A stretch of 35,421 nt of DNA from the NCBI RefSeq assembly GCF_011369485.1, contig NZ_VXCA01000032.1, positions 1 to 35,421 on the forward strand, written 5' to 3'. Source of the stretch: Pseudomonas atagonensis (GTDB lineage Bacteria; Pseudomonadota; Gammaproteobacteria; Pseudomonadales; Pseudomonadaceae). The notes beneath the pieces are model-generated. The model searched no databases and was not told where the DNA came from. It worked only from the letters and a program-made list of their open reading frames with translations. This document shows positions 1 through 7,863 of the stretch, one piece after another (position 1 is the first letter of the stretch; each line of letters starts with the position of its first letter). Made by a program: the position numbers and the translations under genes.

Positions 1-45
1 GAAGACGAGGGTACATTCAATGTTGATGTTGACTGGCCTGACGCA

Positions 46-69
46 TTCGTGAGCAAGTCCACTCCCACA
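46..69. repeat. degenerate REP half-site
   Basis: This stretch resembles one arm of the Pseudomonas REP that is present in perfect form at 31018-31042, with about three mismatches over 24 bases. No inverted partner lies next to it within the window. I read it as a decayed single REP. Confidence 0.45.
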
Positions 70-166
70 CGGGTTCTGTGTCGAATCCGAAATCCCGGGC
101 ACCTTTAATCCCCGGTGTAGGCGGTGGCTCGGACGCGTTTCATGCCAGGCCTGAATCACAGGCACG

Positions 167-189
167 AAAAAGGGGACTTTCGTCCCCTT
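167..189 (-). terminator. intrinsic terminator of the glycosyltransferase gene
   Basis: A perfect 8-bp stem (170-177 with 182-189) closes a four-base loop that reads GAAA on the minus strand. It is followed on that strand by a run of T. It lies about 20 bases past the stop codon of the upstream minus-strand gene, so it is a good rho-independent terminator and suggests that gene is transcribed alone. Confidence 0.8.
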
Positions 190-209
190 GCGGTGTGCAG
201 CTTTGAACC

Positions 210-1604
210 TCAGTAAATGTCCTTCGACAGCAGCGTGAACGGTGTCTTCACGAGGATCTTCAGGTCCAGCCACAGCGACCAGCTGTTGATGTACTGCAGG
301 TCGATCTCCACACGTTTCTGCATCTTGTCGATGGTGTCCGTCTCACCCCGGCAGCCGCTGATCTGGGCCAGGCCGGTGATCCCCGGTTTAATCCGGTGAC
401 GCGCCATGTACGCGAGGATTTTGCCCGAGTAGTAGTTGTTGTGCGCGACGGCGTGCGGACGCGGGCCGACCAGCGCCATGTGGCCTTGCAGCACGTTGAA
501 CAACTGCGGCAGTTCGTCCAGCGAAGTGCGGCGGATGAAGCGGCCGACGGCGGTGATGCGCGAGTCATTGCGGCTTGCCTGTTTCACTTCGCGGTCATCG
601 TGAACACGCATCGAGCGGAACTTCCAGACCTTGATCACCTTGCCATTCCAGCCGTGGCGATCCTGCTTGAAAAACACCGGCCCCGGCGAGTTGATCTTCA
701 CCGCCAGCGCGATGAACAGCAGCACCGGACTCAAGGCAATGATTGCCAGCAGCGCAACGGTTTTCTCCACCAGACTCTTGCTCAGGGCAGCGGTCGGGCG
801 ACTGGTCAGCGGGCTTTCGTTGAGGTAGATCGCCGGCAAACCGTCCACGACTTTCACCGAGTGATTCAGCAGCGTCAGGCTGTTCAGGTCCGGCACCCAG
901 ACCACGTCAACGTTGGCACCGAGCAGGTCGACATACATCGCTTCGATTTTCGCCGCTTCGCACAGCGGCAGCGTGATGTACAAACGGCGGATGCCGTGGG
1001 CTTCGATCAGCTCCAGCAACTCTTCCTGAGCACCGACAACGCGCGGTGCATCGGAGCCCAATGCGGGCAGGTCGCCGTTACTCACCAGGCCAATCAGCGG
1101 CAGGTTTTCAACCTGACTCAGCTTCCTTGCCAACCCCAGTGCCAGTTCACCGGTGCCGACGATCAGGGTCCGGTGTTCGCTTTTGCGTGAGCGCTGATAG
1201 AACTTCGAAAACGCGTGCAACGGTGCGTACAGCAATGCCTGACCGAGAAAGCCGTACACCGCCCAGCTGAGGATCACTTGACGGGAAAACAGCTCATCGG
1301 CCTGGCAGACAAACGCGATACACGCCAGCGCGGCCATGGTCATCGACCAGCCCACGAACAGGCGCCACAGCCCGGTCAGGTAGTTGTCACGTTTGCGGTA
1401 AACGCCACTGAACGTGTAAGCCGGCACCGAAGCCAGCACCGCCAGCGTGGCGCACATTCGGTAGTAGAACGCGACGGTTCCGGTGTGCTGTTCGGCCAGT
1501 ATGAATAACAGAGCGACTACAAAGCCCTGCGCCAGCGCCCATTGGCCCCAAAAGGTCAGTCCCTTGAGGCCCGTGCTTCGATTAATACTAAGAGAAAGAT
1601 CCAT
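210..1604 (-). CDS. undecaprenyl-phosphate glucose phosphotransferase (WcaJ/PslA family)
   Basis: Inner-membrane initiating enzyme of exopolysaccharide synthesis, expected to transfer glucose-1-phosphate from UDP-glucose to undecaprenyl phosphate. The N-terminal half has several hydrophobic helices and a Rossmann-like segment (TLIVGTGELALGLARKL). The C-terminal half is a bacterial sugar transferase domain with KFRSM, TSLDELPQLFNVLQGHMALV followed by GPRP, and PGITGLAQISGCRGET. About 464 residues is the usual length for the family. An ATG 24 bases further upstream is possible, but the chosen ATG sits 7 bases after GGGGAT, a good ribosome binding site. The gene stands alone before a strong terminator; no other polysaccharide genes are visible on its left. 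Substrate sugar is inferred from family, not proven. Confidence 0.88.
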   Translation of the reverse strand: MDLSLSINRSTGLKGLTFWGQWALAQGFVVALLFILAEQHTGTVAFYYRMCATLAVLASVPAYTFSGVYRKRDNYLTGLWRLFVGWSMTMAALACIAFVCQADELFSRQVILSWAVYGFLGQALLYAPLHAFSKFYQRSRKSEHRTLIVGTGELALGLARKLSQVENLPLIGLVSNGDLPALGSDAPRVVGAQEELLELIEAHGIRRLYITLPLCEAAKIEAMYVDLLGANVDVVWVPDLNSLTLLNHSVKVVDGLPAIYLNESPLTSRPTAALSKSLVEKTVALLAIIALSPVLLFIALAVKINSPGPVFFKQDRHGWNGKVIKVWKFRSMRVHDDREVKQASRNDSRITAVGRFIRRTSLDELPQLFNVLQGHMALVGPRPHAVAHNNYYSGKILAYMARHRIKPGITGLAQISGCRGETDTIDKMQKRVEIDLQYINSWSLWLDLKILVKTPFTLLSKDIY

Positions 1605-1993
1605 ACGATATCCCCAAAAGACGTCCATTCAGGTTTCAACAGTTGAAAGCCGACTTGTTAAACAGACTTATTGTTTTTGTTGTAGCGAGTGTTCTGAGGT
1701 AACAACGTCGAGAGGTCGAACTGTCGTCAGTCAATAGACTAAGTTATTGCCTGGAATGGTGTCTGACGAGTTCTAACAAGATGGCACAGTGCCAACTTTT
1801 TAATATTTAAATAGAATCCTGTTAGAAAAGGTCGTGGAGCGAGGGGTGAATAAATGATGTTGTCTTTGTTACTGTAGGAAGGGTGGAGGCAGGGAGCTTT
1901 AAATCATCAGGGAGGTGAACCAGACAGAAGTGCTCTTGTTGTTTTTGTAATCGCACTGTTATCTGTTGGTTGGGATCGGAAGTGTCTCCGTGG
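1605..1993. other. AT-rich intergenic region with palindromes upstream of the glycosyltransferase
   Basis: No convincing gene is present. The stretch contains a perfect 13-base palindrome TGGCACAGTGCCA (1782-1794). This lies inside a pair of inverted 8-mers, TTCTAACA at 1771-1778 and TGTTAGAA at 1820-1827. They lie about 170-220 bases upstream of the glycosyltransferase start, consistent with operators. A sigma-54 promoter was considered and does not fit. Confidence 0.4.
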
Positions 1994-2653
1994 TTACGCG
2001 ACGATTTCCTGGATCAGGCAATAACCGCGGTTTCTGACCGCGCGAAACAGACGCTCACCGTTGCTGGCGTTTTTGAATTTGTCCTGCAGGCGACTCAGGC
2101 ACATTTCCAGACCGCGATACTGTTCCGGCTCTCGGCCGATGCTCAGGATCAATTCGTCACGACTGACGACGCGCTCTTCGTGAGTGAGCATTTTCCTGAC
2201 CAGCGCTGTTTCCAGGCCAGTCAGACTGATTTCGACGCCGTCCTTGAGCAGTGCGCCCTGATCATTGTCGAGGTGCCAGGTTTCATTGCAAGGCGCATCG
2301 CCTTCAATCACCGGTGGCAAATTGGCGCTTTCGCCGTTTTTCGTCGGAACACTCTGGAAGGGATTGACCGATTGTGCCGCAAGCCATTCTGACTCGAGCG
2401 TTGCCAATATGCGCTGAGTGTCATGTTCGATTGTGCGGGCTACGTTTTTCCGGGCGCCGCTTGGGTATGTGAACTCCATCAACACGGGAGCGGAAGAGGG
2501 CGAAGTAGCACCTTCAATAAACATTTGTGCCTGAGACGTGCCGAACGAATTGAATCGCTCGCTGGACAAAATGCTCTCCAGTTCACGCTGCGAGGTTGTA
2601 CTGTGAGTCACGACCACAAAATATTTTCTTGGGAGGGTTGTACTAGTTTCCAT
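1994..2653 (-). CDS. winged-helix transcriptional regulator (OmpR/PhoB-type DNA-binding domain, no classical receiver)
   Basis: A 219-residue protein whose C-terminal ~100 residues look like a Trans_reg_C winged helix: a beta strand region (LLKDGVEISLTGLETALVRKML), a recognition-helix region (GLEMCLSRLQDKF) and the terminal wing (RAVRNRGYCLI). The first ~120 residues begin with a strand-like KYFVVVTHSTT but lack the acidic pocket and phospho-aspartate of a receiver. It is therefore unlikely to be a normal response regulator. The start has GGAGAGAG just upstream. It lies on the same strand as a second regulator of similar design and as the glycosyltransferase, which suggests control of envelope polysaccharide. 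The target is inference. Confidence 0.75.
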   Translation of the reverse strand: METSTTLPRKYFVVVTHSTTSQRELESILSSERFNSFGTSQAQMFIEGATSPSSAPVLMEFTYPSGARKNVARTIEHDTQRILATLESEWLAAQSVNPFQSVPTKNGESANLPPVIEGDAPCNETWHLDNDQGALLKDGVEISLTGLETALVRKMLTHEERVVSRDELILSIGREPEQYRGLEMCLSRLQDKFKNASNGERLFRAVRNRGYCLIQEIVA

Positions 2654-2924
2654 GTCTCTCTCCTAAATACGCACCAAATTTGGCTAAAAGATAAATCGGC
2701 AGGCGAGCAATAACTTCCTTGGAAGTAATCGACAGGCAGGGTCTGGGCCCTAATATGGCCCTCGATAAGTTCCACTCGATCTGCTGCTATGTTGTTAGGT
2801 TTATTGTTATGTTGACGCGCTCATTCAATCGCTTTGTTATTGGCAGGCGTGAAGTACAGCTGGAGTTATATGGTTGCATCAGACGATCCTTCGTTCGTAT
2901 GCAAAAGGGATGGCTGCCCGAGAG

Positions 2925-3665
2925 TCAGGCAGTCGATATCAGACCCCGCATCAGGCGATAGCCATAGCCGCGGATACTCTGAATCGCGTTTGTACCATAC
3001 ATGTCCTTGATTTTTCCACGCAAGCGACTGATCGATTTTTCCAGTGCCCGTGGGTCGTAGAAATTGGTATTGAGCCCCATGATGCTGGCGATTTCATCAT
3101 GGCTGAGAATGTGATTGCCGGTGTGCGCAAACGCTTCGAGGATCTTCATTTCGGCGAATGAAATGTCCAGTTTGCGGCTGTTGTCCATCAGGCAGATGCG
3201 TGTCGGGTCGAGGGTGAGATTGATATCCCGTTGCCACTCTTCACTGTTGAAGAACTCGGCCAGCAACTCTTCGCTATCGTCTGAAAGGGTGTTGAGCTTG
3301 ATACAAACATCTGCCCCGGCGAGGTAATACTTGATCTTGTTGAAGGCGCCGCGACCGGTGATGACCGCACAGATGATCGGCTTCAAGTTGTCATTGCGCA
3401 GGCTTTCCACCAGCGCCAGATTGTCTTCAAGGGCTTGCGGGCTGTCGATGACGAGAAAGATGGCTCGATATGAACCAAAGTGTTCATCTGCCGTGAATGA
3501 ACTAGTGTAGGAACTGGCCTCGAGTGCCATATCAGTCCGTACATGTCTGGCGATCAGCGTTCTAAAATGCTCAGCCACGCCGTGGGTACGACCCAGAGTG
3601 AGAACGCCGGGTTCGTCGTTTGTCGGGCGCGGACTTTTAATCGCCAAGTTCCCTGAGAGCATCAT
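2925..3665 (-). CDS. winged-helix regulator with degenerate receiver-like domain
   Basis: A 246-residue protein. Residues ~20-135 have the alternating strand/helix look of a receiver (YRAIFLVIDSP, LKPIICAVI, AGADVCIKL). However, the N-terminal acidic pair is missing (VLTLGRTHG) and no well-placed phospho-aspartate is seen. Residues ~145-246 form an OmpR-type winged helix (KLDISFAEMKILEAF, ALEKSISRLRGKI, IQSIRGYGYRL). Phosphorylation-independent control is therefore likely. No sensor kinase gene is adjacent. The two neighbouring regulators share only the DNA-binding fold, suggesting diverged paralogues. The ribosome binding site is weak and the start is less certain than the rest. Confidence 0.75.
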   Translation of the reverse strand: MMLSGNLAIKSPRPTNDEPGVLTLGRTHGVAEHFRTLIARHVRTDMALEASSYTSSFTADEHFGSYRAIFLVIDSPQALEDNLALVESLRNDNLKPIICAVITGRGAFNKIKYYLAGADVCIKLNTLSDDSEELLAEFFNSEEWQRDINLTLDPTRICLMDNSRKLDISFAEMKILEAFAHTGNHILSHDEIASIMGLNTNFYDPRALEKSISRLRGKIKDMYGTNAIQSIRGYGYRLMRGLISTA

Positions 3666-4170
3666 GCATTGACTCGAATTAGTGCTGACATCGGGATGTT
3701 AAAGCACCGGTTCTCATCTGTGACTGACAATTGGTAACATTTACGCGGAATTTAGACGTGGCTCTCGAGATTTCTAACAATAATTAAGCTTTTCAGGCTT
3801 TTAGTTGATTTTCCCGGGGCTGTGAACTAGTGCTTAGATGGTGGCGATATGCAATGGTGCCACTATTTTGAATCTATTGCGATGGCTTTGTCCATGTCCT
3901 TTTGCCACTGTATGGCCATCTGGCGGAATGTGAGATTGATCACACTTTATTTGCACAGCAAACTTTTTTCTACTAAATGCCTAAATATTTCTCGAGCAGT
4001 TCGTCGGCCGACGATTATTAACATGGCTTGAGTGTGTCTTTTGATAAGACATATTCTGCCGGCGCCGAGTCAGGCAATGGGTATTTGTATGCCGATTGTT
4101 TTACTTCAGATACTCAATTCCTGAGTGCAGTTAACCGGTCGCTCGCCAAGAGCGCTCTGATGGAGGATTA
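3666..4170. other. 505-base AT-rich intergenic region between a regulator and uppP
   Basis: The region separates two divergent genes and should hold both promoters. A third copy of the 8-mer TTCTAACA lies at 3772-3779. A perfect 14-base palindrome, TCGTCGGCCGACGA, lies at 4001-4014, about 160 bases upstream of uppP. A 60-codon open frame at 3849-4031 shows no recognisable features and I do not call it a gene. The low GC relative to the flanks may reflect promoter and silencer DNA. Confidence 0.4.
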
Positions 4171-5004
4171 ATGGATTTCTGGACCCTTTTCCAAGTGTTG
4201 ATATTAGGTGCGGTAGAAGGCCTGACCGAGTTTCTGCCGATCTCGAGTACCGGTCACCAGATCATCGTTGCCGACTTGCTGGAGTTCGGCGGCGAACGCG
4301 CCATGGCGTTCAACATCATTATTCAACTGGGGGCCATTCTTGCCGTTGTCTGGGAGTTTCGACCGAAGATCGTCGAGATCGTCAAAGGCCTGCCGACCGA
4401 GCGTAATGCTCAGCGTTTCACCCTCAACTTGCTGATCGCTTTTCTTCCCGCCGTGGTGCTGGGTGTGTTGTTTGCTGACGCGATTCACCACTATCTGTTT
4501 AACCCGATCACCGTCGCTGTTGCACTCGTCGTCGGCGGCATCGTCATGCTGTGGGCCGAACAGCGCAGCCATGTGGTGAGCGTCGAGCATGTTGATGACA
4601 TGCGCTGGTCTGACGCACTCAAGGTCGGTTTCGTACAGTGCCTGGCGATGATTCCCGGTACATCGCGCTCCGGCTCGACCATTATCGGCGGCCTGCTGTT
4701 CGGCCTGTCGCGCAAAGCCGCCACCGAGTTCTCGTTCTTTCTGGCCATGCCGACCATGGTCGGTGCGGCCGTGTACTCGGGCTACAAATACCGCGACCTG
4801 TTCCAGCACAGCGACCTGCCGGTCTTCGCCCTGGGCTTCGTCACCGCATTTATCTTCGCGATGATCGCGGTGCGCGGTTTGCTCAAGTTTATCGCCAACC
4901 ACAGCTACGCCGCGTTCGCTTGGTATCGGATCGCGTTTGGCTTGTTGATTCTGGCGACCTGGGCTTTTGGCTGGGTCAACTGGACCGCTGCAGCGGCAGC
5001 CTGA
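4171..5004 (+). CDS. uppP: undecaprenyl-diphosphatase UppP (BacA)
   Basis: Integral inner-membrane phosphatase that converts undecaprenyl pyrophosphate to undecaprenyl phosphate, recycling the lipid carrier for peptidoglycan and polysaccharide synthesis; overproduction gives bacitracin resistance. The 277 residues fit the family. Signature 1, EGLTEFLPISSTGH, is at residues 16-29 with E16, E20 and H29. Signature 2, PGTSRSGST, starts at residue 162 with R166. Multiple hydrophobic helices follow. The start has GGAGG about six bases upstream. Its product feeds the carrier used by the glucose phosphotransferase at the left of the window, though on the opposite strand. Its stop codon abuts the stop of the convergent downstream gene. 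Confidence 0.95.
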   Translation: MDFWTLFQVLILGAVEGLTEFLPISSTGHQIIVADLLEFGGERAMAFNIIIQLGAILAVVWEFRPKIVEIVKGLPTERNAQRFTLNLLIAFLPAVVLGVLFADAIHHYLFNPITVAVALVVGGIVMLWAEQRSHVVSVEHVDDMRWSDALKVGFVQCLAMIPGTSRSGSTIIGGLLFGLSRKAATEFSFFLAMPTMVGAAVYSGYKYRDLFQHSDLPVFALGFVTAFIFAMIAVRGLLKFIANHSYAAFAWYRIAFGLLILATWAFGWVNWTAAAAA

Positions 5005-5021
5005 TCAGTGACTGCTGATCA
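5002..5021. terminator. weak bidirectional hairpin across two abutting stop codons
   Basis: Inverted 7-mers TGATCAG (5002-5008) and CTGATCA (5015-5021) flank a six-base loop. The element contains the stop codons of uppP and of the convergent small gene. There is no T tract on either side, so termination efficiency is doubtful. Confidence 0.35.
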
Positions 5022-5385
5022 AAGCAGCGACGGCGAGGTCACTCAATTGCGAGTCCAGCGAACCCTGACGAAACCGCTGCAACGCCGAGGTGAAATACGC
5101 GGCTTGCAGCATGCCGTCGCTGGCGAGGAAATATCGTGCTGCTTCGATTTCCTCTACCGAATACACACGTTTTTTCAGGCCCGACATGTCCGACAACCCA
5201 TCGACCGTGATCATCGTCGTCGTGAAAATCAGAAAACCGGCCATCTGGGTAGATTCAAAAGGGCCGTCTTCCCCATCACTGCACCCTTTCAAAAAATCGC
5301 AGGATGCGCAGGCGTTGGTACAGAGAGTCGAGAGTAAAGCGAGGAGGGTGAATCGCTTGAAGAAAACACAGCTGAACGCGGGCAT
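5005..5385 (-). CDS. small exported protein, DUF2388-like
   Basis: A ~126-residue protein with an N-terminal signal-like segment (FKRFTLLALLSTLCTNACAS). Its C-terminal half resembles the Pseudomonas DUF2388 family as I remember it: EAARYFLASDG, then AYFTSALQRFRQ, then SDLAVAALI. Function of that family is unknown. Cysteines near the signal end could allow lipidation, but the lipobox is poor. I chose the ATG at 5385 because the signal sequence starts there; a GTG two codons earlier is closer to AGGA. It is convergent with uppP and upstream DNA separates it from dusA. Confidence 0.6.
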   Translation of the reverse strand: MPAFSCVFFKRFTLLALLSTLCTNACASCDFLKGCSDGEDGPFESTQMAGFLIFTTTMITVDGLSDMSGLKKRVYSVEEIEAARYFLASDGMLQAAYFTSALQRFRQGSLDSQLSDLAVAALISSH

Positions 5386-5460
5386 AAACACAAGACATCC
5401 TGTCGGTACAACAACACTTCGGGCAACGCTCATTGGTTGCCCACACATGCAATGCGTCGA

Positions 5461-6447
5461 TCAACGACCCGTCAACAACTCCGCCGCCTGATCCAGCAAC
5501 GCCAACGGATCCTTGGCCTTGTGAATATCCACCGACAACAACTGCCGAAACTTACGCGCCCCCGGGAACCCGGTGCCCAGGCCCAGCACATGGCGAGTGA
5601 TGTGATGCATCGCGCCACCGGCCAGCAAATGCTCGGCAATATAAGGCCGCAACTGCGCCAGCGCCTCGGCCCGGCTGATCACCGGCGCCGAACTGCCGAA
5701 CAACTGCTGATCCACCTCCGCCAGCAAATACGGATTGTGATAAGCCTCACGCCCCAGCATCACACCGTCGAACGTCTGCAAATGTTCATGGCAAGCTTCC
5801 ATCGTCTTGATCCCGCCATTCAGAACAATCTCCAACTCCGGAAAATCCGCCTTCAACCGCGCCGCCACGTCATACCGCAACGGCGGAATGTCGCGATTCT
5901 CCTTCGGCGACAACCCCTCCAGAATCGCAATCCGCGCATGCACGGTAAAACTGGTGCACCCGGCATCCCGCACCGTACCGACGAAATCACACAACTCCTC
6001 ATAACTGTCCCGCCCATTGATCCCGATCCGATGCTTCACCGTCACCGGAATCGACACCGCATCACGCATCGCCTTCACACAATCCGCCACCAACTGCGGA
6101 TGCCCCATCAGGCAAGCCCCGATCATATTGTTCTGCACACGATCGCTTGGGCAGCCAACGTTGAGGTTCACTTCGTCGTAACCGTGCTCCTGAGCCATGC
6201 GTGCGCAAGCGGCCAGGTCCAGCGGAACGCTACCGCCGAGCTGCAAGGCGAGAGGGTGCTCGGCTTCGTTGTGACGGAGGAAACGCTCGTGATCGCCATT
6301 GAGCAGAGCGCCGGTGGTGACCATCTCGGTGTAGAGCAGGGCGTTCTTCGACAGGATGCGTAGGAAGTACCGGCAGTGACGGTCAGTCCAATCCATCATC
6401 GGGGCGACGGAGAAGCGGCGGGAGAGTGGGGCGGGTTTTAAAGGCAT
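5461..6447 (-). CDS. dusA: tRNA-dihydrouridine(20/20a) synthase DusA
   Basis: FMN enzyme that reduces uridine 20/20a in the tRNA D-loop using NADPH. The 328 residues match DusA. Visible signatures are the FMN-binding start RRFSVAPMMDWTDRHCRYFL, TEMVTTGALLNGD, and the catalytic-cysteine motif NLNVGCPSDRVQ (C99), followed by VKHRIGI, FTVHAR and LNGGI. The C-terminus has the helical domain ending in LLTGR. It is a single gene on the minus strand and a housekeeping function. The start is the first ATG with the expected N-terminal spacing to VAPM. Confidence 0.95.
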   Translation of the reverse strand: MPLKPAPLSRRFSVAPMMDWTDRHCRYFLRILSKNALLYTEMVTTGALLNGDHERFLRHNEAEHPLALQLGGSVPLDLAACARMAQEHGYDEVNLNVGCPSDRVQNNMIGACLMGHPQLVADCVKAMRDAVSIPVTVKHRIGINGRDSYEELCDFVGTVRDAGCTSFTVHARIAILEGLSPKENRDIPPLRYDVAARLKADFPELEIVLNGGIKTMEACHEHLQTFDGVMLGREAYHNPYLLAEVDQQLFGSSAPVISRAEALAQLRPYIAEHLLAGGAMHHITRHVLGLGTGFPGARKFRQLLSVDIHKAKDPLALLDQAAELLTGR

Positions 6448-6706
6448 TGAGAGAATCTGGATCAGAGGGGCGAAGGTGGGAGAGTTTATCAGGATTGGGA
6501 TAGGACGGAGGTTTACGAGTCGGCATTACGAGCTCTGGCTTGCGGATGAGGCCAGACGAATCGACTGAATATTGTGGTCTGGCCCCTATTTGCACTCTTC
6601 ATTGAGTGGTTGTTAGTTTGTTGGTAACAGAACTATCAGGGACTAAGAAGGATGGTGTTTTTTGTAAGCTGAACAGCCAACTAAGTTATGATGAGCATCT
6701 GTATTC

Positions 6707-7087
6707 TTATGATTTTTTTGCTATTTTTTCGTCAAGGCTTTTCAAGATCTCCTTCCATATATATTTATAACTGTAGCGAAGCCAAAGGACCTTCAAATTG
6801 TCAAAAACTCGACGTATCCTGTTTTTTTGACGAGCTTGCAGTTCTTTTTCAATCTCGTCCAGCAACCACTCATCCTTGAATCCCGTCCAAATTGGCGGCG
6901 CAGGCGTCTCAAGATTGCCAAAACACACGGGAGCCACTTCTGAATATAGTATGTCTTCAACAATTTTCAGATCGTAGGATTTAATTCGCTCTGCGATGTA
7001 AGCATAGTCGACTTCGTTGTCAACAAAGGCTTCAGCCAATGCTATCTGGATCTTGGCCTTATCTTCCGGAGTTAAAATACTTCCCAA
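6707..7087 (-). CDS. DUF7079-like immunity protein of a T6SS effector module
   Basis: A 126-residue acidic, soluble, helical protein. Core motifs are AFVDNEVDYAYIAERI, DILYSEVAPVC and PPIWTGF, which recur in the protein at 9279-9647. I recognise this as the DUF7079 type, with moderate certainty. Position as the last gene after PAAR and toxin genes indicates it protects the producer from the upstream toxin. It overlaps the toxin gene by 16 bases, which implies translational coupling. The start codon is TTG, preceded by GAGGAG. Local DNA is clearly AT-richer than the surrounding chromosome, a sign of transfer. Inhibition mechanism is unknown. Confidence 0.75.
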   Translation of the reverse strand: MGSILTPEDKAKIQIALAEAFVDNEVDYAYIAERIKSYDLKIVEDILYSEVAPVCFGNLETPAPPIWTGFKDEWLLDEIEKELQARQKNRIRRVFDNLKVLWLRYSYKYIWKEILKSLDEKIAKKS

Positions 7088-7854
7088 TGGGAAAGCTCCT
7101 CTAATTCTTCGTCAAAAGTATCTGCAACTACGCTTCCGGCAATGCCACCAGCCATGCTACCTATCAAAACCACAGCTACAGCGCATGCTGGTGCTGCTGG
7201 GCCGCAAATTGCGCTAACTCCCAGGCCCGCAAGGAAGCCACCCGCGGCGCCCGCGCCGAGAATTGTTGCTTGTCGCGCGGTTTCTTTTACTTTGTTGTCG
7301 GCGTTCAGTATTTCGTAGGTCGCAAGGGCGGCTGTCATGATGATCCCAACCTTGCCCATGACGGTCATGATTTTTGTACCGGCTGTAAATTTAGCGTTGT
7401 CTCGGCCTGATCCCTCAAGGGCTTTATAAAGAATTTCTTTTTGCTGAGTCTTTGAAAGTTGGTTGTAATTTTTGTTGAAGCCGGTTCGAGATTTTTCATC
7501 AAGAATATCTGCGTGCGTTTTTCCGCCTTTTTTCTTTTTCTCGGCAACGGCAACGCCTTGGGCGGAGGTGAACTTACGATGTTCAAACATTATTTTGTTG
7601 CGCATTTCGTTGCTGAATTTTGTACCGTCTTCAACGGTGATATTGCCAGCTCTAACGTCTGCCAATACCTGCTGTGCCATTCGTTTGATATTGCGCTGGT
7701 AGCTGGCGCGGACGCGTTCGTCTTTGATCGCGTCGATCGAAAAGCGCGTGGCAGCGCCTTCCATGCCCGCGATTGCCATTTCAAGTGGAGACTGGCTTAG
7801 GGTGTGCTCACTCTTGACAACATAAGAGCCGGTTACGAGGTACGGTTCAGTCAT
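7072..7854 (-). CDS. putative T6SS effector, glycine-zipper membrane toxin
   Basis: A 260-residue protein with no nuclease or hydrolase motif that I can recognise. Residues 1-155 are charged and mostly helical (a lysine run at 106-109). Residues ~162-182 form a hydrophobic helix. Residues ~197-246 are a long Gly/Ala-rich hydrophobic stretch with GxxxG-like spacing (ILGAGAAGGFLAGLG, IGSMAGGIAGSVV). This glycine-zipper hairpin is typical of pore-forming toxins. It follows the PAAR gene by nine bases and overlaps the immunity gene, the classical T6SS cargo order. The start has AAGGAC upstream. Delivery on the PAAR tip is inference; a membrane-anchored adaptor is the main alternative. Confidence 0.65.
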   Translation of the reverse strand: MTEPYLVTGSYVVKSEHTLSQSPLEMAIAGMEGAATRFSIDAIKDERVRASYQRNIKRMAQQVLADVRAGNITVEDGTKFSNEMRNKIMFEHRKFTSAQGVAVAEKKKKGGKTHADILDEKSRTGFNKNYNQLSKTQQKEILYKALEGSGRDNAKFTAGTKIMTVMGKVGIIMTAALATYEILNADNKVKETARQATILGAGAAGGFLAGLGVSAICGPAAPACAVAVVLIGSMAGGIAGSVVADTFDEELEELSHWEVF

Positions 7855-7863
7855 GAGAAGTCC

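Noticed and set aside
1782..1798. Possible sigma-54 promoter at TGGCAC
   Set aside because: The -12 GC element is missing at the required spacing on both strands.
3849..4031. 60-codon plus-strand frame in the uppP upstream region
   Set aside because: No ribosome binding site, no domain, and AT-rich composition unlike neighbouring genes.
6383..6595. Short minus-strand frame upstream of dusA
   Set aside because: It overlaps the dusA start in another frame, and its low-complexity Pro/Arg-rich translation has no support.
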